Origin: Candidatus Poseidonia sp. | GTDB taxonomy: Archaea > Thermoplasmatota > Poseidoniia > Poseidoniales > Poseidoniaceae | Assembly: GCA_030741355.1 (NCBI GenBank) | Contig: JASLVM010000009.1 | Location: 1 to 51,322 of the forward strand | Length of the DNA stretch: 51,322 nt | Reading direction: 5' to 3' | In this document: positions 26,306 through 34,137 of the stretch, piece by piece | Numbering within the stretch: position 1 is the stretch's first letter | Layout: each line of letters opens with the position of its first letter | The notes under the pieces: model-generated | What the model was told of the DNA's origin: nothing | The model's input: the letters and a program-made list of their open reading frames with translations, nothing else | Databases searched by the model: none | Made by a program: the position numbers and the translations under genes

Positions 26306-29047
26306 TCAACGTTTAGCAAATTTATAGCCGATGGATTGGTTCTTTTTCAGGTAGAGTTGGGCTGAGAACGGATTGTTGGTTTTCTTTGAGACAAAATCAT
26401 CAAACGGTCCGATTGAACCGGTTTCAATCAGGGTTTTCGCTTCTTCTCGTGTGATGTCTCGTTTGGAAATGCAACGTTCGATGTGAATCTTGCAGTTCGT
26501 TGAAGAATCTTCAGCCGTGTAGTGGGTTTCGGTTTCGATGATATTGGCTTTGGTCTTTGGACACACGGCCACCACGCCTGGAACCACAGGGAATTTTTTG
26601 GCATCAGCCGCCGCTGCACGAGGTGGGAAATCGAAAGAGACCCTGTTTTTGTCCAACATCAAGAACGCACTGAACGGGCGGTTTCTTCGGGAGGTGAAAT
26701 CCTCCAAAAGTTTGGACTTCCCTTCGGTGAAAATGGGTTTGGCTTCTTCGGGTGTAATGGGTCGCTTGCACATCACGTTCTGCATGCCTCTAAATTTACA
26801 ATCGGGATTGTCGCAGTTGTAGGCTGATGTCGTAATCCGAATAGAACCGTGTTCACATACCGGGCAGGCGCACAGCCGTTCGTCATCTTCAGTCGCACCG
26901 CCGCCTGCACCGCCTTTGGTGGCGACTTTTCCATCCTTGGCCAAAACGATCGAGGTGTCATAACCTTCTCCGGCTTGGGAAAAGAATCCGTGAAGGTCAT
27001 CAAGTGAACCGTTCTGAAGCAGCCTAGCCGCCGTCGTTCGGTCGAACCAACGTCCGGAGGTGTCTTTCCAAAACACGAAGGCACATCCTTTGTCTCGCCC
27101 TTCATTGTGCTCACATTGGTAGGCCAAGGTGTTTTCTTTCACTTCCCCGCCACAGGCAGGACACGAACCGAGACTTGGTTCCTCAAGGTAGAGTGTATTT
27201 CGATCGTGGTCTCGAATACGCTCGACCATGGACTGGGTTTGTTGGATGATTTTTGTCATGTAGACCTCCATCGGCTCTTCTCCCCGCTGCACTGCTAGGA
27301 GGGAGGCTTCCATATCACCCGTGAGTTCAGGAGAGGTGATCCATTCAACCGGTATTCTCCGGAGGACATCGATCATTCGAATACCGTGGGCTGAGGCACT
27401 GATGGTTCCATTTCTCGAACGGCGAATGTAATTCCTGCCCAGGAGTTTTTCAATGGTATCTGCTCGTGTGGCAGGCGTTCCAAGCCCCTTCTCTTTCATC
27501 GCTTCAGCGAGTTCGTCGTCCTCAATGTGCTTTCCAGCATGCTCCATCAACTGCAGGAGGCTGGCTTCTTTGAGTCGGTTTTTGGGTTTACTTTTCTCTT
27601 CTGAGAATTCGTGGGATGTCAAGGTTGCATCGCAAGGATTGGATGGCAGTTGACCCCAACCCTCCGGAACTTTGTCTTTCTTAGGAACGACGGCTCGCCA
27701 TCCGGCCGTCGCCAATTGCTCCACTTCTTTGATGAATTGATGCCCAGACTTTGTGGTGATTCGCTTGGTGACCGTCCACTCAGCCACGGGGTGCCATGAG
27801 GCAAGGAAGTTCCGTACGATCATGTCGTACAGTTTGGCATGATCTCCTCCAAAATTTGACGGTGGTGTTTGTCCTGTTGGTACAATGGCGTAGTGGTCCG
27901 ATACTTTGGAGCTGTTGAAATTCCGCTTGGCGTTGGCTAAGCCATTGGCCTGAAGTCGCTTCACATGCTCAGTGAAATCTGATTGTTGGCGAAGATTGTC
28001 CAGTGTTTTTGCAACGGTTTCATGCATGTCCTCTGGTAGATATTTCGAGTCAGTTCGAGGGTAGGTCGTCAACTTGAATTTATCATAGAGGTCTTGAGCA
28101 ACACCCAACGTTCGCTTCGCTGACCATGACCACAAACTGTTGGCCCTTTTCTGGAGGGTGGTCAAATCAAAATTGAGGGGTGGTTGTTCTTTTTTCGTAC
28201 GCTCACTTTCTTGAGCAGAGAAATCCCCTGATTCAGCCAAAATGGCTTCAATGGCCTCTTTTTCACTCTTCTCAATGATGCGGTGGGCTTTGAATTCCGG
28301 TCGTTCTGGGTCATCTTTGTGGCCGGTTCTTTCCCAACGAGCGGTCCATGTGGCCTCTCCTGCTGAGAAGGTGGCGTTGAGTTGCCAATAGGGAACAGGA
28401 ACATGGGACAAGACTTCGAGTTCATGGTCAACCACAAGCGCAAGTGTGGCGGTTTGTACCCTTCCAAGAGAGTTGGCAGAACGGTCTCTGTTTTGCGGCA
28501 GTCGGGTGGCCACGCGAGAACCGTTCATACCGATGATCCAATCGGCTCTTGAGCGAGAGTAAGCGGCATCGCTGAGGGCTTGGTAGGTCTCACCTGATTC
28601 ACGTTGTTCAAAGGCGGTAAGCATGGCATCGTAGGTCATTGATTGCATCCACATACGTGAAGTTGGGGTCTTGACTTTTGAATGCTCCAAAATGGTGCGG
28701 AAGATGAGTTCTCCCTCCCGTGCAGCGTCGCAAGCGTTGACAATTTCCGTGACCGATTTGTCCTTGATCAATTTCATGATGGCGGAGAGCTGCTTTTTCG
28801 CTCGGCCCCCTTTGGGTTTGTATTGAAAGGCCTCCGGAATGTAGGGGAGGCGGTCGATGGTGTTTCTCCAGTTCTTGAACGCCTCGTCATAATCGTCCAT
28901 GTACTTTAGTTCAAGCAAATGACCAATGGCCCATGTGATGATGATGTCATCGCTGTGCCAGTGTGTTTCGTTTTTTTTCCCAACACCCAGGACGTTGGCA
29001 AGGTCCTCGGCAACACTGGGTTTCTCAGCAATGATGACGATGGACAT
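26306..29047 (-). CDS. topB: Type IA DNA topoisomerase, TopB-like with C-terminal repeats
   Basis: Topoisomerase of 913 residues that relaxes or decatenates DNA through a 5'-phosphotyrosine link. The Toprim domain begins MSIVIIAEKPSVAEDLANVL and holds NACDAAREGELIFR; LTTYPRTDSKYLPEDM contains the active-site tyrosine near residue 328; GLGTPATRADTIEKLL is the conserved domain III/IV motif. Beyond about residue 600 come two Cys clusters (CPACGGEVK..., CPVCEHGSIR...) and two C-terminal repeats (ITPEEAKPIF...NRPFSAFLML and ITREEAKTLI...NNPFSAQLYL). These repeats are typical of bacterial TopB. ATG 29047 is used because the Toprim domain starts there; an ATG further upstream adds 22 unrelated residues. 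A perfect palindrome sits 68 nt upstream. Confidence 0.92.
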   Translation of the reverse strand: MSIVIIAEKPSVAEDLANVLGVGKKNETHWHSDDIIITWAIGHLLELKYMDDYDEAFKNWRNTIDRLPYIPEAFQYKPKGGRAKKQLSAIMKLIKDKSVTEIVNACDAAREGELIFRTILEHSKVKTPTSRMWMQSMTYDAMLTAFEQRESGETYQALSDAAYSRSRADWIIGMNGSRVATRLPQNRDRSANSLGRVQTATLALVVDHELEVLSHVPVPYWQLNATFSAGEATWTARWERTGHKDDPERPEFKAHRIIEKSEKEAIEAILAESGDFSAQESERTKKEQPPLNFDLTTLQKRANSLWSWSAKRTLGVAQDLYDKFKLTTYPRTDSKYLPEDMHETVAKTLDNLRQQSDFTEHVKRLQANGLANAKRNFNSSKVSDHYAIVPTGQTPPSNFGGDHAKLYDMIVRNFLASWHPVAEWTVTKRITTKSGHQFIKEVEQLATAGWRAVVPKKDKVPEGWGQLPSNPCDATLTSHEFSEEKSKPKNRLKEASLLQLMEHAGKHIEDDELAEAMKEKGLGTPATRADTIEKLLGRNYIRRSRNGTISASAHGIRMIDVLRRIPVEWITSPELTGDMEASLLAVQRGEEPMEVYMTKIIQQTQSMVERIRDHDRNTLYLEEPSLGSCPACGGEVKENTLAYQCEHNEGRDKGCAFVFWKDTSGRWFDRTTAARLLQNGSLDDLHGFFSQAGEGYDTSIVLAKDGKVATKGGAGGGATEDDERLCACPVCEHGSIRITTSAYNCDNPDCKFRGMQNVMCKRPITPEEAKPIFTEGKSKLLEDFTSRRNRPFSAFLMLDKNRVSFDFPPRAAAADAKKFPVVPGVVAVCPKTKANIIETETHYTAEDSSTNCKIHIERCISKRDITREEAKTLIETGSIGPFDDFVSKKTNNPFSAQLYLKKNQSIGYKFAKR

Positions 29048-29114
29048 ATGATGAAAGCGCACCGACGACCATACTTGAACCCTCCTTTGGGCCTTGGATG
29101 CCTTCATGTACATG

Positions 29115-29135
29115 CATGAAATGTATCATTTCATG
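29115..29135. promoter_or_regulatory. Perfect 21-nt palindrome upstream of topB
   Basis: CATGAAATG, a TAT centre, then CATTTCATG: 9-bp arms without mismatch. It is directly preceded on the plus strand by another palindrome, CATGTACATG (29105-29114). It lies between the stop codon of the small gene at 29137 and the topB start at 29047. It could be an operator for a dimeric regulator of topB or a hairpin terminator of the upstream gene; no T-run supports the latter clearly. Confidence 0.5.
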
Positions 29136-29136
29136 G

Positions 29137-29568
29137 TCAGGAATTTGAGAATTCTACCATGTTTTTCCGGCTGGCAAGTTCATCCCATGCCCCTTCTGTA
29201 TGCGGTCCGCCGCATCCAAGGCAGCCCGGGTAACCGGCGTCCAAGAGATCGGTAGCGACGCTGTAAATTGAAGCCCATCCCGTCTCGGGTTCCATGGGAA
29301 GCCAAACGACTTCCGAAGGAGGTTCGTCTTCACCGCATTTTCCCAACATGGCGTCTTCGCCCTTCCTATGAAGCGTGATGCTGTTTTCATCTCCTTTCTT
29401 GAATGCTGGAAAACTGATTCTGGAAGGCTGAACATCGCTGAGTCGTATGTTCATTTGATGAACCTCGGATTCCAACCAAGAAGGTCCATGGATGATTAGG
29501 TCCTCAGTCCGTAACATCGAACGTGCCAACTCTCGAACCGCAGGCCAACGCGGGTCTGTGATTCGCAT
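29137..29568 (-). CDS. Small unrecognised protein with a CxxC pair
   Basis: Protein of 143 residues when started at the ATG at 29568, which has CAGGA just upstream and leaves 55 nt to the divergent pyrD start. A longer frame to 29625 would make the two genes overlap head to head and is less likely. Features: a basic N-terminal helix (WPAVRELARSMLR), a central beta-rich part and GYPGCLGCGGPHTEGAWDEL near the C-terminus, where CxxC could bind a metal or form a disulfide. A single further Cys occurs in KCGEDEPPSE. I recognise no family and the neighbours (pyrD, topB) do not indicate a function. Confidence 0.65.
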   Translation of the reverse strand: MRITDPRWPAVRELARSMLRTEDLIIHGPSWLESEVHQMNIRLSDVQPSRISFPAFKKGDENSITLHRKGEDAMLGKCGEDEPPSEVVWLPMEPETGWASIYSVATDLLDAGYPGCLGCGGPHTEGAWDELASRKNMVEFSNS

Positions 29569-29623
29569 GATTCCTGCGAGTTGGGGGCAAGTCTTGAAGG
29601 ATGGCGTGTGAAACCATGCCACC

Positions 29624-30745
29624 ATGGGCGCAGGTTATCGGTGGTTTGGGCGACCTCTCCTCCGTTTTCAGGATTCTGAAAAGGCGCATGGTCGTTCACT
29701 TTCCTTGCTTCGTCTCTTTTCCTCAAATCCATTCACGCGACCTCTCCTGAAACTACTGTACAAACCAAAACGAAGCCTGCCAGTGGAGTTGTTTGGTCGG
29801 ACATACGCTCATCCATTTGGCTTGGCAGCGGGCATGGATAAGAATGCCAAAGCCCTTCTTGGATGGGAGGCCACCGGACTCGCCTTTGTTGAAATTGGAG
29901 GCATCACCATGCTGGAGCAAACGGGTAACCCAAAACCACGAATGTTTCGAGCGCCGCACGCCAAAGCCCTCGTCAACCGGATGGGTTTCAACAACAACGG
30001 GAGTGAAAAAATTCAGGCCACTTTGGAGAAACACTTCTCAAAACACGGCCGACCGGGTGTTCCTCTTTGGGTCAACCTCGGCAAATCCAAGATCACGCCC
30101 CTCGATGAGGCGCCGATGGATTATGCCACCACCATGGAGCGATTGTGGTCCTATGGTGATGTGTTCGTCATCAACGTTTCATCGCCCAATACACCCAATC
30201 TAAGAGAACTTCAGGGAGATGAAGGGCTGAAAAGCATCCTTGTGGCTTGTCATGAGGTCAACAACCGATGTTCTTCACAGGCCGACCTTGGGAAGAAACC
30301 CATTCTGGTGAAGGTGGCACCCGACATGACCTCAGAACAGTTGATTCACATTGCCCAAACGGCAAAATCCAACGGTGCTGACGGTATTGTCGTTTCCAAC
30401 ACCACCGTTGAACGCCCTGAAAGTGGGCATCACCGAGACCAGGCCGTCTTTTCTCAGCAAGGGGGCATGAGCGGTCAACCGCTCAAAGAGCGCTCTACCG
30501 ACATGATTCGTACGGTTCGAAAAGCCACCGGCGAGGATTGGCCCATCATCGGTGTAGGTGGCATCGCGTCCGCCGATGATGCATGGGAAAAATTGGCAGC
30601 CGGCGCCACCCTTTTGCAAGCCTACAGTGGATTTGTTTTTGAGGGGCCAGCGCTGACAAAAAGCATCGTCAATGGCCTGCATAAGCGTCTTCAAGCCTCT
30701 CCCCATACCTCATTGATTGACCTTATTGGTTCGTCATCCGAATGA
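29624..30745 (+). CDS. pyrD: Dihydroorotate dehydrogenase, class 2 (quinone-linked)
   Basis: FMN enzyme of 373 residues that oxidises dihydroorotate to orotate in pyrimidine synthesis. It is the class 2 form: the N-terminal extension GYRWFGRPLLRFQDSEKAHG matches the membrane/quinone-binding helices of that class, and the active-site base is serine in NVSSPNTPNLRELQ. Other motifs are FGLAAGMDKNAKAL, NRMGFNNNG, GIVVSNTT, GGMSGQPLKERS and IIGVGGIASADDAWEKL. Class 2 enzymes pass electrons to membrane quinones, consistent with the mqnC gene in this window. ATG 29624 begins the conserved extension. The next gene starts 36 nt after the stop. Confidence 0.93.
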   Translation: MGAGYRWFGRPLLRFQDSEKAHGRSLSLLRLFSSNPFTRPLLKLLYKPKRSLPVELFGRTYAHPFGLAAGMDKNAKALLGWEATGLAFVEIGGITMLEQTGNPKPRMFRAPHAKALVNRMGFNNNGSEKIQATLEKHFSKHGRPGVPLWVNLGKSKITPLDEAPMDYATTMERLWSYGDVFVINVSSPNTPNLRELQGDEGLKSILVACHEVNNRCSSQADLGKKPILVKVAPDMTSEQLIHIAQTAKSNGADGIVVSNTTVERPESGHHRDQAVFSQQGGMSGQPLKERSTDMIRTVRKATGEDWPIIGVGGIASADDAWEKLAAGATLLQAYSGFVFEGPALTKSIVNGLHKRLQASPHTSLIDLIGSSSE

Positions 30746-30768
30746 AAGAGGATTGTTAAGGGTGCATG

Positions 30769-30776
30769 GGTTGGAA
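30769..30776 (+). promoter_or_regulatory. GGTTGGAA motif 5 nt before start codon
   Basis: GGTTGGAA, then ACATC, then the GTG start at 30782. The 13-base block GGTTGGAAACATC is identical to the one in front of the start at 47220, and a shorter form occurs before 12423. Confidence 0.4.
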
Positions 30777-30781
30777 ACATC

Positions 30782-31177
30782 GTGTGGGCAAGACGTACTC
30801 GGATTCTCGCCATTGGGGCCGTTTTGACCATCGGCCTTTTGGCGACCGTGTTGCTTCAGTCCCCCGCACCAACGCAAACCGTGGATGAACTGATGGCGTC
30901 TCCCTCTGAACATCTTGACCAAGAGGTAGCGGTTCGGGGTGAAGTCCAAGACGGTTCCATTGACAACAGTACCATGACGTTCGTTCTGGAGGGGTCATCT
31001 TCCACACTGACCATCCGATTCACCGACGCCATGGTCTCCAACGGGTTGGATGATAATCGTACGGTGTATGCGGAGGGTATTCTTCTCTATGAGGACGGAG
31101 AGTACATCTTCGAAGCCAATGTCATCAAGACGTCCTGCCCTTCCAAGTACGAAGAAGCGGCCGAAGATGAGGAATGA
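30782..31177 (+). CDS. ccmE: Variant cytochrome c maturation protein CcmE
   Basis: Protein of 131 residues: an N-terminal membrane anchor (ILAIGAVLTIGLLATVLLQ), an OB-fold domain with EVAVRGEVQDGSIDN, MTFVLEGSSSTLTIRF and VYAEGILLYEDGEYIFEANV, and the C-terminal heme-attachment region CPSKYEEA. In ordinary CcmE a histidine (HxxxY) binds heme covalently; here it is cysteine (Cys 119, Tyr 123), the CxxxY variant known from archaeal and some bacterial System I cytochrome c assembly, often in genomes without CcmH. CcmE carries heme from the CcmABC export complex to CcmF outside the membrane. The start is GTG; no other start exists before the upstream in-frame stop. Other ccm genes are not in the window. 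Confidence 0.83.
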   Translation: MWARRTRILAIGAVLTIGLLATVLLQSPAPTQTVDELMASPSEHLDQEVAVRGEVQDGSIDNSTMTFVLEGSSSTLTIRFTDAMVSNGLDDNRTVYAEGILLYEDGEYIFEANVIKTSCPSKYEEAAEDEE

Positions 31178-31191
31178 CCCACTGCGTTGGC

Positions 31192-31199
31192 TTCATATA
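31192..31199 (+). promoter_or_regulatory. Archaeal TATA box of the SRP RNA gene
   Basis: TTCATATA lies centred about 30 nt before the predicted 5' end of the SRP RNA, the expected place for TBP binding, in a short gap after the ccmE stop. Confidence 0.6.
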
Positions 31200-31225
31200 G
31201 GCTGAGCGTCGGCCTCATGATGGGA

Positions 31226-31525
31226 TAGGTGGGGAGCTCGGCGTACCCTGTATCACAAATCGTCGTTATGGTGGACCGAACGCCTTGGGGCGGCGAAAGC
31301 GGTCGCGTGGTTCCCGTAGGCGGACGTTGATGTCTCGCCCCCACATGACTCGGGTGTCATGAACCGTTTCCGGAAGGGAACGGGAAATGGATAACCGGGG
31401 GACTAGGTCAGGCCGGGAACGGAGCAGCCCTACCTGGGGCCATGGGTGCTGTGGGGATCCGGGATGGAGGAAGCATGCGGACTTGGCCGGGCGAAGCGCA
31501 CGTCCACCCTTGGCTCTCCCACCTC
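31226..31525 (+). ncRNA. ffs: Signal recognition particle RNA (7S), archaeal form
   Basis: About 300-nt RNA. The SRP54-binding helix 8 is clear at 31406-31429: GGTCAG, the asymmetric loop, a GGAA tetraloop closed by CCG/CGG, then GGAGCAGCC. The ends pair: AGGTGGGGAG at 31227 with CTCTCCCACCT ending at 31524, as in archaeal SRP RNAs where the 5' and 3' ends form helix 1/5. The 5' domain shows the conserved GGCGTACCCTGTA and its partner ACGCC (helices 2-4). The RNA targets ribosomes making secreted and membrane proteins. A TATA box precedes it. Its 3' end touches the stop codon of the convergent archease gene, so ends are accurate to only a few bases. Confidence 0.93.
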
Positions 31526-32018
31526 AAATGTCGAAGACGACGTCTGCGTACCAGCCAGGACCTTCAAAATCGGGGACATCGTCCCAACGGCTGGGGATGA
31601 TTTCACCTTCTTTCACTTCAGCCATCTCAAACTGGTGGGTCGTCACGGCCTTGATTTCGATTTCCCGTTCAACCAAATCAGCGTCCACCCAAGTGGCTTG
31701 AGCCACGGCAACCAAACCCTGTTCATCGTTTTCGATTTTGACCATGGCATCGACATACCACTGGTTTTTGACCTCTGCACGATAGAGGATTTCATCCAAC
31801 CAGGCAAGGTAGAGGAAGTGTTCGTCCTTTGGATTATGTTCGGAACGAACTCGCCATTCGCCGGTTCGTCGGACATGCTCGTTGAGGTCACGGGCTGATT
31901 CCTCGCTCATCAGGTACATTTGGACGCCGTGGCCAGCCTCGGTTAACAAGGACGGGAAATCTTTGGCAAACACCCGCATGCCAATGTCGGCGGTGGTGGG
32001 CCATAACCAAGCACTCAT
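31524..32018 (-). CDS. Archease (RtcB tRNA ligase activator)
   Basis: Protein of 164 residues of the archease family, a small metal-binding SHS2-type protein that promotes guanylylation and turnover of the RNA ligase RtcB during tRNA splicing. The family start appears as PTTADIGMRVFAKDFPSLL (usually HTADIG), the central HFLYLAWLDEILYRAEV corresponds to LLxDWLNELL, and the end EIKAVTTHQFEM...GWYADVVFDI matches the archease C-terminus with its metal-ligand Asp. The usual His of HTADIG is Thr here, a point to check. ATG 32018 is set by GGTGA 4 nt upstream. It ends the operon beginning at 34056 and faces the SRP RNA. Functional link: endA is divergent from this operon. Confidence 0.88.
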   Translation of the reverse strand: MSAWLWPTTADIGMRVFAKDFPSLLTEAGHGVQMYLMSEESARDLNEHVRRTGEWRVRSEHNPKDEHFLYLAWLDEILYRAEVKNQWYVDAMVKIENDEQGLVAVAQATWVDADLVEREIEIKAVTTHQFEMAEVKEGEIIPSRWDDVPDFEGPGWYADVVFDI

Positions 32019-32027
32019 GGGTTCACC

Positions 32028-33089
32028 TTAGCGCTTTGACACCTGCAGGTTCCATACATGTTCACCAACACGATGAATCAAATCGTCACGACTCAGTACA
32101 AAGGAATCGGTGCGTTCAGCTCCAAGGATACATTCGCATGCTGCGTTGGCAAGGAGGGCTGTTGAATGCACGTCAAGACCACGCGAAAGGGAAAATGCAA
32201 TGGCGACGGCCGCCGCATCGATCAGCCCAATCATCTGTCGCAAGTCCACCAAACCACAAGGTGCATGGACGGTTTCTTCATTGGATGAATAAATGGTGAC
32301 TCCTGCTTCACCGGACAGCACGACAAGGTGGTTCCAGTTGTACTGCACGAGCAATTTTTCAGCGGCTTCGGCTCCCGTGCTGGCGCCCAATCGTCGTCGC
32401 ATCAATTCCAATCCTTGGGATTGGAACAATATCCAATCCACCCCTTCTGTTCGGTGCAGTCCGGTCAGTTTCGGGTCAGCGATGACGGGGATCTTGTGTT
32501 TCTTCGCGGCAGCGAACAACCGTTCTGAACCCTTGTCCGTGATCACGCCTTGTCCGTAGTCAGAAGCAATGAGTGCAGCGGCGCCCTCCAAATCCTGAAT
32601 CGCCTGTTCGTAGAGGGATTCCGATGCCTCGAGCGGCACCGGGTTGTCTTCTTCAATGTCCCAGCGAAGCAGGAGTTGTTCGTCTCGAATCAGGCTCTCT
32701 CGTGAGGCCAGCATACGGGTTTTCACCGTGGTTATTCGGTCCTCGACGATGGCGATGCCGTGGGTTGTGACCCCTTCTCCCTCCAGGGATTCAATGATAC
32801 TCAATCCTGCGACGTCATCCCCGACGACGCCAAACAGGTGGCTGTTAAGTCCCATTGAGCGGAGCCCTCGAGCGACGTGAGCGGCAGCGCCCACATCTTC
32901 TTCCCTCGAGGTTTCTCTTAAGACGGGAACAGGGGCTCTCGAATTCAAGTTGTTGGCATATCCGTGGATGTAGCAATCCATCATGACGTCTCCAATCAAC
33001 ACGATTTTTGAGGATTCATTTGACCTGAGGTGTCGCTTCAGCTCAGAAAGTGTATCGTGCAACATTGCTTCTTCGTCGGTCATTCCCAT
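32028..33089 (-). CDS. PfkB/RfaE-type sugar kinase-like protein with altered active site
   Basis: Protein of 353 residues aligning to the kinase domain of HldE/RfaE (heptose-7-phosphate kinase): VLIGDVMMDCYIHGYANNLN, RAPVPVLRETSREEDVGAAA, LLRWDIEEDN, ALIASDYGQGVITDKG and IPVIADPKLTGL. Two critical sites are changed. The GGAANVA sugar-binding motif reads VGAAAHVA, and the GAGD anion-hole/base motif reads GLID (residues 288-291), keeping only the Asp. The TPN-type nucleotide motif is also lost (LFQSQGLELM). It may act on a different substrate or be a non-catalytic binding protein. ATG 33089 has GGTGA 4 nt upstream. It lies between the wHTH/TerB gene (4 nt) and archease (9 nt). Confidence 0.82.
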   Translation of the reverse strand: MGMTDEEAMLHDTLSELKRHLRSNESSKIVLIGDVMMDCYIHGYANNLNSRAPVPVLRETSREEDVGAAAHVARGLRSMGLNSHLFGVVGDDVAGLSIIESLEGEGVTTHGIAIVEDRITTVKTRMLASRESLIRDEQLLLRWDIEEDNPVPLEASESLYEQAIQDLEGAAALIASDYGQGVITDKGSERLFAAAKKHKIPVIADPKLTGLHRTEGVDWILFQSQGLELMRRRLGASTGAEAAEKLLVQYNWNHLVVLSGEAGVTIYSSNEETVHAPCGLVDLRQMIGLIDAAAVAIAFSLSRGLDVHSTALLANAACECILGAERTDSFVLSRDDLIHRVGEHVWNLQVSKR

Positions 33090-33093
33090 GGGC

Positions 33094-34056
33094 TCACCTC
33101 TGTTCTGTATTCTTCAAATCGTTCATGATTTGTTCGTGTTCGGCTTCGGAAATACCCAAAGTTCCACGAAGTGTTCGTAGAATTGCGTGTTCGTCCACCG
33201 TAATGATTTGATCCTGCATGGCCGTTCGTACGGCTGCAGCGTAGGTGTGGTATTGTTCGGAGACCACCGGGCTATTACGGGCTTTCTCCAAGAGCGAATT
33301 GTGGGTGAATTGGTCAATGCCGAAATGGATTCGAAACGTATTCAACAAATCGATTTCTTCCTGAACGATTTCTCCATCGTCGAGGGCTTGGAGAATCATA
33401 TCGTAATACACCTCTTCTGGAGGTGGAATCTTGAGAGATTTCCTGGCTTCATTCGACAACCTGCGAACTCGCTCAGGGTGCATGCCAAGGAATTCCACCA
33501 CTTCACTGAGCAAGGATTGTTCATCTTTGGTGATTTTTCCATCTTCCCACGCACGAGCAAACATGCGTTGCACAAGTTTCTCTCCGTATTGTGCATCAAT
33601 GGAGGCCATACCTTCCGGATTCGAAACGGGTGAGACCAAAGCAGCATCGTGATAGTTCATGCCTTCGTCAAGATGGGTGAGGAGTTCGAGCACGGGCTGA
33701 GGCGACGTCCAAAGGTTTCGAAGGGTAACCGACGAATCGTTGTGGTTCACCTGTTCTGCGAGGATGCGGTCTCGTAGCGATTCAGCCGTCTCTCGTCCAG
33801 TTTCGGTCAGCGTGTATACGCGTTTCCGTTGTTTTCCTCCGGGGATGTGTCGTTGTGCGACATTGAGCAATCCATTGGACTCCATTCGCTTGAGCGTCCG
33901 AGGTATGTGTTTGCGCTGAACATGGACCGCTGCGGAGATGCCTGCCTGCGTCAAGATCGCTGGAGCTTCCCATCCACCACTGGGCAATTGCTGGTTGAGA
34001 AGATGCAAAAGCGTCCGCTCCTCGGTGGTGAGGGTGCCCAAATAGCCATCCACCAT
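33094..34056 (-). CDS. Winged-helix protein with C-terminal TerB-like domains
   Basis: Protein of 320 residues. The first ~100 look like a winged helix-turn-helix DNA-binding domain: EERTLLHLLNQ, ILTQAGISAAVHVQRKHIPR, LKRMESNGLLNVAQR and the wing KQRKRVYTLTETGRETAE. The C-terminal half has two or three helical units resembling the TerB fold, with the recurrent pattern AWEDGKITKDEQSLLSEVVE, ALDDGEIVQEEIDLLNTFRI and AMQDQIITVDEHAILRTLRG. This suggests a regulator that senses a signal through the TerB-like part; the ligand is unknown. ATG 34056 starts the wHTH; ATG 34083 and a TTG at 34113 are alternatives. It heads a minus-strand operon, divergent from endA, and may control either side. Confidence 0.78.
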   Translation of the reverse strand: MVDGYLGTLTTEERTLLHLLNQQLPSGGWEAPAILTQAGISAAVHVQRKHIPRTLKRMESNGLLNVAQRHIPGGKQRKRVYTLTETGRETAESLRDRILAEQVNHNDSSVTLRNLWTSPQPVLELLTHLDEGMNYHDAALVSPVSNPEGMASIDAQYGEKLVQRMFARAWEDGKITKDEQSLLSEVVEFLGMHPERVRRLSNEARKSLKIPPPEEVYYDMILQALDDGEIVQEEIDLLNTFRIHFGIDQFTHNSLLEKARNSPVVSEQYHTYAAAVRTAMQDQIITVDEHAILRTLRGTLGISEAEHEQIMNDLKNTEQR

Positions 34057-34137
34057 GTTGGCTTCCTTGGGGAGGTAGCACATAGGACAATCGGTTTCAA
34101 GCGACGGTATCAAAAGCGCAGGATGAGTGGAGAAATC

